Source: Streptomyces spinosisporus (GTDB lineage Bacteria > Actinomycetota > Actinomycetes > Streptomycetales > Streptomycetaceae). From it: a DNA stretch of 64,000 nucleotides. Below the pieces are notes generated by a model. It was given only the letters and a program-made list of their open reading frames with translations. It ran no database searches and was not told the origin of the DNA. Location: positions 361,181-425,180 of the forward strand of contig NZ_JALDAX010000007.1 in assembly GCF_022698145.1 (NCBI RefSeq), read 5' to 3'. Below, one piece after another: positions 58,956-64,000 of this stretch (position 1 is its first letter; each line of letters begins with the position of its first letter). The position numbers and the translations under genes are program-made.

Positions 58956-59630
58956 GTGGCGGGCAGGCTCAAGGCGCCCACCGGGCGCTACGGCGGCAAG
59001 ACCGCGGCGGAACGACAGGCCGACCGGCGCAGGAGATTCCTGGACGCCGCGCTCGAACTCTTCGGCGCCGACCCCGGCTACCGGGCCACCACGGTCGCGG
59101 CCCTGAGCGAGGCTGCGGGCCTGTCGACGCGACAGTTCTACGAGGAGTTCCGCACCCTCGAGGATGTGCTGGCCGCGCTGCACCTCCAGGTCAACGACTG
59201 GGCCCAGGAGGCGGTCCTGGCCGCGTTCGCCGAGGTGCAGGGGCTGCCGCTCGCCGAACGCGTCGCCGGGATCTTCCGTGCCTACGCCGCGAACGTCACC
59301 GGCGATCCACGCCGGATCAGGATCACCTTCGTGGAGATCATCGGCGTGAGCCCACGCCTCGAACAACAGCGCCTCGCCCGACGCTCCGGCTGGGTCGACC
59401 TCATCTGCAGCGAGGCCGACGCCGCCGCATCCCGGGGCGAAGCGGCCCCCCGCGACTACCGCATCGCCGCAACCGCCTTCATCGGCAGCGTCAACGGCCT
59501 GCTCCACGACTGGAGCGCGGGGTGGGTGGACGCGACGTTGGACGAGGTGGTGGAGGAACTGGTGCGGCAACTGCTGGCGATATTGCGGCCGGTGGGGTGG
59601 GAGGAGAGGGGCGACGGGCTCAACGTCTAG
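58956..59630 (+). CDS. TetR-family regulator
   Basis: 224 residues from GTG with GAGGGAGG upstream. The N-terminal HTH spans FLDAALELFGADPGYRATTV and ALSEAAGLSTRQFYEEF, the TetR signature with a Phe-Tyr recognition helix. The C-terminal ligand domain is helical. It is expected to repress itself and the divergent propeller gene through the palindrome at 58870-58885. Its stop overlaps the convergent glycosyltransferase stop at CTAG. Confidence 0.9.
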   Translation: MAGRLKAPTGRYGGKTAAERQADRRRRFLDAALELFGADPGYRATTVAALSEAAGLSTRQFYEEFRTLEDVLAALHLQVNDWAQEAVLAAFAEVQGLPLAERVAGIFRAYAANVTGDPRRIRITFVEIIGVSPRLEQQRLARRSGWVDLICSEADAAASRGEAAPRDYRIAATAFIGSVNGLLHDWSAGWVDATLDEVVEELVRQLLAILRPVGWEERGDGLNV

Positions 59631-60889
59631 CCGCGCGCTTCCTTCCCCTTGACCGTGCCGTCCACTGCCGCCAGGACCGGGGAGACCCCGTCCTCGTCGC
59701 GGATGAGGGTGCTCAGCTTTGTCGCGCGGTGGGCGAAGGCCGGGTCGCGGGTGGCTCGCACGAGGGTCGTGGCCAAGGCGTCGGGGGTGAGGTGGCGCAG
59801 GGGGAGGGAGCGGGGGGCGACGCCCAGGGTGACCAGGCGGGTGGACCAGAAGGCCTCGTCGAACTGGATCGGGACCGGTACGGCGGGCACCCCGGCGCGC
59901 AGGCCCGCGGCCGTGGTGCCCGCGCCCGCGTGATGGACCACGGCGGCCATGCGGGGGAACAGTGCGGAGTGCGGGACCTCGTCGATGGTCAGCATGTCGT
60001 CGCCGGAGGCCTCGAGTCCGGCCCAGCCCCGCTGGATCACACCGCGCAGCCCGGCCCGCCGCAGTGCACGCACGATGTGGGAGCCGAGCCGCTCGGGCCG
60101 GGGCACGGTCGCACTGCCCAGGCCGACGTAGACCGGTGGTGGCCCTGCGGCCAGGAAGTCCCTCAGCAGCGGGGGGAGTTGGGCGTCGCCGTCGTAGGGC
60201 CACCAGTAGCCGGTCACCGACAGATTCGACCGCCAGTCGCGCGGCCGTGGCACCACGTGTGGGCTGAAGCCGTGCAGCACCGGCCGCCGCTGCCGTTCGC
60301 GGGCCCGCCATGCCGCGACCGCATGAGTGCGGGGCAGCCCCAGCCGCTCCCGCAGCGCGGGCACCGCCCCGGCGAAGACGAGCTCCACGGCCAGGCTCAC
60401 CCCGTGCCCCGCGAGGCGGTTACCGGCCGCCCCCAGTGAGCGAGCCCCCAGCATGGGCGGCCCGAACTCCCGTGTTGGGGCCAGTGGTTGAAGCGGCAGA
60501 TCGAGATACGGCAGCGACAGTCCCTCGGCGATGGTGTGCCCGAGCGGACCCACGGAGCCGGACAGCAGCAGCATGTCGCTCGACCGGGCGGCCGCCACCA
60601 GATCGTCGGTCATCCGCCCGACCAGCGCCCGCGCCAGCGCGACCACCCGCACCAGCTTTCCCGCGCCGGTCGCGCTGCGGTGCAGCCCGCGCCCGCGGGC
60701 GGACTCCAACTCGGCCCGGGGATCCACCGGAAGAGGATGGAAGCGCACCCCCGACCCCGCCACCAGCGGCTCGAATCGGGCATGGGTGACCAGGGTGACC
60801 TCGTGACCGGCCCGGGCGAGCCCGTACCCGAGTCCGGTGTACGGGGCGACGTCCCCCCGGGATCCCGCCGTCATGATCGCTACGCGCAC
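59627..60889 (-). CDS. UGT/GT1-like glycosyltransferase (MGT family)
   Basis: 420 residues from GTG VRVAIMTAGSRGDVAPYTGL. The N-terminal Gly loop GSRGDVAPYTGL is typical of GT28/GT1 sterol- and macrolide-type enzymes. The C-terminal donor site has PVYVGLGSATVPRPERL, HHAGAGTTAAGLRAGVPAV and PIQFDEAFWSTRL (the PSPG-like His and Asp/Glu-rich part). It probably glucosylates a lipid or small molecule. CATACT lies 7 bases before the GTG with no ribosome site, pointing to a leaderless mRNA. A longer frame upstream is rejected. Confidence 0.88.
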   Translation of the reverse strand: MRVAIMTAGSRGDVAPYTGLGYGLARAGHEVTLVTHARFEPLVAGSGVRFHPLPVDPRAELESARGRGLHRSATGAGKLVRVVALARALVGRMTDDLVAAARSSDMLLLSGSVGPLGHTIAEGLSLPYLDLPLQPLAPTREFGPPMLGARSLGAAGNRLAGHGVSLAVELVFAGAVPALRERLGLPRTHAVAAWRARERQRRPVLHGFSPHVVPRPRDWRSNLSVTGYWWPYDGDAQLPPLLRDFLAAGPPPVYVGLGSATVPRPERLGSHIVRALRRAGLRGVIQRGWAGLEASGDDMLTIDEVPHSALFPRMAAVVHHAGAGTTAAGLRAGVPAVPVPIQFDEAFWSTRLVTLGVAPRSLPLRHLTPDALATTLVRATRDPAFAHRATKLSTLIRDEDGVSPVLAAVDGTVKGKEARG

Positions 60890-61012
60890 GACGGCCAGTA
60901 TGGCGCCGAGGAGCCGCACCCGGCGAGAACGACCCGTACGGAACGGCGACTTCACGCCGGTCGCACCCGTTGACTCCGGTTTCCCCGCGGCTCTACTTTC
61001 GGCGCGCAACAC

Positions 61013-61047
61013 GTTCGGAACACCGATCGATATTCGATATACCGAAC
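61013..61047 (+). promoter_or_regulatory. Palindromic region upstream of the alpha-galactosidase gene
   Basis: An outer GTTCGG (61013-61018) / CCGAAC (61042-61047) repeat encloses the palindrome ATCGA-TAT-TCGAT (61026-61038), in an A+T-rich patch 25-59 bases before the start codon. Likely operator of a sugar-responsive regulator; no regulator gene is adjacent. Confidence 0.5.
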
Positions 61048-61071
61048 ACTACGAGTCCTTCAAGGAGCCGC

Positions 61072-63039
61072 ATGTTCCCCCCTCCGCGCTCGACCCGCAG
61101 AGGTCTCGTACGCCGCTGCAGAGCCGCCGCCGTACGACTCCTCACCCTCGCTCTCACCGTGTCCGCCGCACTCCTCTTCGCCGCGCCCGCACCCGCGCAA
61201 GCGGCGACGAGCCGTCAGATCGCGGTCCCCACCGCCCCCATGGGCTGGGCCTCCTGGAACAGCTTCGCCGCCAAGATCGACTACGGCGTCATCAAGCAGC
61301 AGGTGGACGCCTTCGTCGCGGCGGGGCTGCCGGCGGCCGGATACAAGTACATCAACATCGACGAGGGCTGGTGGCAGGGCACCCGCGACAGCGCGGGCAA
61401 CATCACCGTCGACGAGTCGGAGTGGCCCGGTGGCATGAGCGCCATCGCCGACTACATCCACAGCAAGGGCCTCAAGGCCGGCATCTACACCGACGCCGGC
61501 AAGGACGGCTGCGGCTACTACTACCCGACCGGCCGACCCGCCGCCCCGGGCAGCGGCAGCGAAGGCCACTACAACCAGGACATGCTGCAGTTCTCCACAT
61601 GGGGCTTCGACTTCGTCAAGGTCGACTGGTGCGGCGGCGACGCCGAAGGACTCGACGCCGCGACGACGTACCGATCGATCAGCGGCGCGGTCGCGAGGGC
61701 GTCGGCCACCACCGGCCGCCCGCTCACCCTGTCGATCTGCAACTGGGGCAAGCAGAACCCCTGGAACTGGGCGCCGGGCCAGGCCCCGATGTGGCGGACC
61801 AGCACTGACATCATCTACTACGGCGACTCGCCTTCGATGACCAACCTGCTGTCCAACTTCGACCAGACCCTGCACCCGCTCGCCCAGCACACCGGCTACT
61901 ACAACGACCCCGACATGCTGATGGTCGGCATGAACGGCTTCACCGCCGTCCAGAACCGCACCCATATGAACCTGTGGGCGATCTCCGGCGCCCCGCTCCT
62001 CGCCGGCAACGACCTCACCACGATGACGAGCGAGACCGCGGGCATCCTCAAGAACCCCGAGGTCGTCGCCGTCGACCAGGACCCGCGCGGCCTCCAGGGC
62101 GTGAAGGTCGCCGAGGACACGAGCGGACTGCAGGTGTACGGCAAGGTGCTCGCCGGTACCGGCAATCGCGCCGTCGTCCTGCTCAACCGCACCTCCTCCG
62201 CCCACGACATCACCGTCCGCTGGTCCGACCTCGGCCTGACCGACGCGCCGGCGGCCGTGCGTGACCTGTGGGCGCGCGCCAACGCCGGTTCCCACGTCAC
62301 CGGTTACACGACGAGCGTCCCGGCGGGCGGCTCGGTGCTGCTCACCGTCACCGGCGGCACGGAGGCACCGAGCAGCAGCTACACGGGCACGTCGAGCTTC
62401 TCCGGTGTGGTCGCCGGGAGCACCGGCGTCAAGGTCGTGGATGTCGCCTACACCAACGACACGAGCAGTACCCGCACCGCGACCCTCAAGGTCGACGGCC
62501 AGGGCGCGACGACGGTGGCCTTCCCGCCCACCGGCTCCTCGCAGGGCACGGTCTCGGTCATGGTCGGCCTGGCCAAGGGATCCTCCAACACGCTGTCGTT
62601 CTCCGGCGCGCCCACCCTGGCCGGCATCACGGTCCGCCCGCTGCCGGGAGCGAACGGCAGCCAGGTCGTCGGCGCCCAGTCCGGACGCTGCCTCGACATC
62701 GACGACAACACCGTCACCAACGGCACCCAGGCCCAGCTGTGGGACTGCAACGGCGGCCAGAACCAGGCATGGACGTACACCTCCCGCAAGGAGTTCGTGC
62801 TCTACGGCAACAAGTGCCTCGACGCGTACAACCTCGGCACGACCAACGGTACGAAGGTCGTGATCTGGGACTGCAACGGCCAGGACAACCAGAAGTGGAC
62901 CGTCAACGGCGACGGCACGATCACCAATGTCCACGCCGGGCTCTGCCTGGACGCGTATGACAACGGCACGGCCAACGGCAGCAAGCTGGTGCTGTGGAGC
63001 TGCAACGGCCAGAGCAACCAGAAGTGGACGTTGTCGTAG
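61072..63039 (+). CDS. Secreted GH27 alpha-galactosidase with carbohydrate-binding and ricin modules
   Basis: 655 residues, AAGGAG 5 bases before ATG. Signal peptide ends near PAQAATS. GH27 barrel (about 50-330): PMGWASWNSFAAKID, NIDEGWW, nucleophile Asp in FVKVDWCGGD and acid/base Asp in YYNDPDMLMVG. A small beta domain (about 340-430) is followed by a CBM35/CBM6-like domain (about 440-525, SSSYTGTSSFSGVVAG) and a C-terminal ricin B lectin (about 530-655) with three QxW-type repeats ending NQKWTV/NQKWTLS. It would remove alpha-galactosyl (or alpha-N-acetylgalactosaminyl) groups from plant galactomannans or oligosaccharides outside the cell. Confidence 0.94.
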   Translation: MFPPPRSTRRGLVRRCRAAAVRLLTLALTVSAALLFAAPAPAQAATSRQIAVPTAPMGWASWNSFAAKIDYGVIKQQVDAFVAAGLPAAGYKYINIDEGWWQGTRDSAGNITVDESEWPGGMSAIADYIHSKGLKAGIYTDAGKDGCGYYYPTGRPAAPGSGSEGHYNQDMLQFSTWGFDFVKVDWCGGDAEGLDAATTYRSISGAVARASATTGRPLTLSICNWGKQNPWNWAPGQAPMWRTSTDIIYYGDSPSMTNLLSNFDQTLHPLAQHTGYYNDPDMLMVGMNGFTAVQNRTHMNLWAISGAPLLAGNDLTTMTSETAGILKNPEVVAVDQDPRGLQGVKVAEDTSGLQVYGKVLAGTGNRAVVLLNRTSSAHDITVRWSDLGLTDAPAAVRDLWARANAGSHVTGYTTSVPAGGSVLLTVTGGTEAPSSSYTGTSSFSGVVAGSTGVKVVDVAYTNDTSSTRTATLKVDGQGATTVAFPPTGSSQGTVSVMVGLAKGSSNTLSFSGAPTLAGITVRPLPGANGSQVVGAQSGRCLDIDDNTVTNGTQAQLWDCNGGQNQAWTYTSRKEFVLYGNKCLDAYNLGTTNGTKVVIWDCNGQDNQKWTVNGDGTITNVHAGLCLDAYDNGTANGSKLVLWSCNGQSNQKWTLS

Positions 63040-63046
63040 TGGCTGC

Positions 63047-63382
63047 CTAGGCGGGCGGAAACACCAGGAGTCCGACGGCCACGACCGCCGCGCACGCCAG
63101 CAGCCAGCCGGCCAGTAGGCGGCGCCGCAGGGCGCGGTAGGTCTTCTCGTACTCGCCCCGGACCTCGGCGGCACGCTCCGCGGTGTGCTGCCACGAGGCG
63201 CGGGCGAGTGCGAGGTACTCCCTCTCGAACCGGCGCTCCACCTCCTCGCGCCGGTCCTGGGGCAGCCAGTCGAAGGGGGCGCTGAACCGCGCCGCGGCCG
63301 TACGGCCCTCCTCACGTGTGGCGGCGATCAGCAGATGCCCCTCGATCTCGTTGAGGAGCACCTGGGCGTCCTCACTGCTCAT
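63047..63382 (-). CDS. Small membrane-anchored hypothetical protein coupled to ctaD
   Basis: 111 residues; its ATG overlaps the ctaD stop by four bases. The N-terminal 80 residues are charged and helical (SEDAQVLLNEIEGHLLIAAT, then EEVERRFEREYLALARASWQ). One C-terminal membrane helix (LLAGWLLACAAVVAVGLLVF) ends the protein. I do not recognise the family. The coupling suggests a role linked to cytochrome oxidase, or simple co-expression. Confidence 0.75.
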   Translation of the reverse strand: MSSEDAQVLLNEIEGHLLIAATREEGRTAAARFSAPFDWLPQDRREEVERRFEREYLALARASWQHTAERAAEVRGEYEKTYRALRRRLLAGWLLACAAVVAVGLLVFPPA

Positions 63383-64000
63383 GGCGCGGTCAACTCCCTC
63401 TCCGGAGCCGGTCCTTGGAGGTGGTGCAGGTCGAACGCCGGGGATTCGCTGCGGATCCGCGGCAGGGTGAGGAAGTTGTGGCGCGGCGGCGGGCAGGACG
63501 TGGCCCACTCCAGCGAGCGGCCGTAACCCCACGGGTCGTCGGCCTCTACCTTCTCGCCGTACTTCGCGGTCTTCCAGACGTTGTAGAGGAAGGGCAGCAG
63601 CGACGATCCGAGCAGGAACGAGAAGATCGTCGACACCGTGTTGAGCGTCGTCAGCCCTTCCACCGCCAGATAGTCGGGAATACGCCGCTGCATGCCGTTC
63701 GCGCCCAGCCAGTGCTGGACCAGGAACGTGCCGTGGAAGCCGATGAACAGCGTCCAGAAGGTGAGCTTGCCGAGGCGCTCGTCGAGCATCCTGCCGGTGA
63801 ACTTGGGCCACCAGAAGTGGAAGCCGGAGAACATCGCGAAGACGACCGTGCCGAAGACGACGTAGTGGAAGTGCGCCACCACGAAGTACGAGTCCGAGAG
63901 ATGGAAGTCGATCGGGGGAGAGGCGAGCATCACGCCCGTCAGACCGCCGAACAGGAACGTCACGAGAAAGCCGGTGGCCCAGAGCATCGGGGTCTCGAAA
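63379..64000 (-). CDS. ctaD: Cytochrome c oxidase subunit I, C-terminal part
   Basis: 207 residues of the 3' part; the gene continues past the right edge. It contains the helix X motif YFVVAHFHYVVFGTVVF, with the two haem-ligand His residues, and about five to six membrane helices (LWATGFLVTFLFGGLTGVML, WTLFIGFHGTFLVQHWLG). The cytoplasmic tail ends PAPERELTAP. The 5' part of the enzyme, with the Cu-B ligands, is outside the window. Confidence 0.93.
   Translation of the reverse strand, partial: FETPMLWATGFLVTFLFGGLTGVMLASPPIDFHLSDSYFVVAHFHYVVFGTVVFAMFSGFHFWWPKFTGRMLDERLGKLTFWTLFIGFHGTFLVQHWLGANGMQRRIPDYLAVEGLTTLNTVSTIFSFLLGSSLLPFLYNVWKTAKYGEKVEADDPWGYGRSLEWATSCPPPRHNFLTLPRIRSESPAFDLHHLQGPAPERELTAP

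Overview
The window has very high G+C content, strongly codon-biased genes, many GTG/TTG starts and 4-base ATGA/GTGA stop-start overlaps. Together with a SapB/AmfS-type lanthipeptide cluster, a Streptomyces subtilisin inhibitor, SpoIIE-type phosphatases and rare TTA codons, this points to a Streptomyces chromosome. No rRNA, tRNA, CRISPR array, transposase or phage gene was seen, so this looks like chromosomal core and accessory DNA.

Layout. 1-2.6 kb: end of a probable antitoxin, a Fic/Doc-like protein, and a membrane protein joining a sigma-like/zinc-finger cytoplasmic part to an outside ricin-type lectin. 2.6-7.2 kb (minus): NCS1 permease, FMN alpha-hydroxy-acid oxidase, D-2-hydroxyacid dehydrogenase and an unrecognised small protein. 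7.5-10 kb: a subtilisin inhibitor with a Lys P1 residue, then a tight minus-strand trio (haem-oxygenase-like diiron enzyme, NPPY methyltransferase, CDGSH Fe-S protein). 10-13.8 kb: Ppx/GppA phosphatase, DHA2 exporter, ArsR regulator plus SRPBCC protein. 13.8-20 kb: a NHLP-type bacteriocin export operon (two ABC proteins, one with a C39 leader peptidase; a HlyD adaptor) led by a Cys-free double-glycine precursor. 20.4-25 kb: thioesterase, streptogrisin-like protease, SpoIIE phosphatase.

25-32.7 kb is a complete ram/amf cluster: ramC (class III lanthionine synthetase), ramS (39-residue precursor with two Ser-x2-Ser-x3-Cys motifs), two ABC half-transporters, and the convergent orphan regulator ramR. 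It carries several control signals: TTA codons in ramR (two) and ramC (one), an AdpA-consensus site upstream of ramR, and hairpins around ramS and before ramC. A 33-bp minisatellite of about 20 units lies between the two ABC genes, and the tail of ramB overlaps ramR antisense. SpoIIE-type phosphatases flank the cluster on both sides.

35.5-41.8 kb: a dTDP-L-rhamnose locus in two convergent arms (rmlA-rmlB-rmlD-methyltransferase; glycosyltransferase-rmlC). 41.9-47.2 kb: marR-isochorismatase, SAM methyltransferase, a leaderless phosphoesterase, an MFS exporter and an APH-fold kinase. 47.3-55.2 kb (minus): a full seven-gene form II CO-dehydrogenase-like operon (coxS-coxL-coxM-moxR-coxE-xdhC-coxG) behind a Crp-like palindrome; moxR has no ordinary start codon. 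55.4-64 kb: an Otr(A)/Tet(M)-like ribosomal protection protein with a possible leader peptide, a secreted beta-propeller protein, TetR regulator, glycosyltransferase, secreted GH27 alpha-galactosidase with lectin modules, and the 3' part of cytochrome oxidase subunit I.

All assignments come from reading motifs by eye. No database search, alignment or structure prediction was run, so paralogue-level names and starts without a ribosome binding site are provisional.
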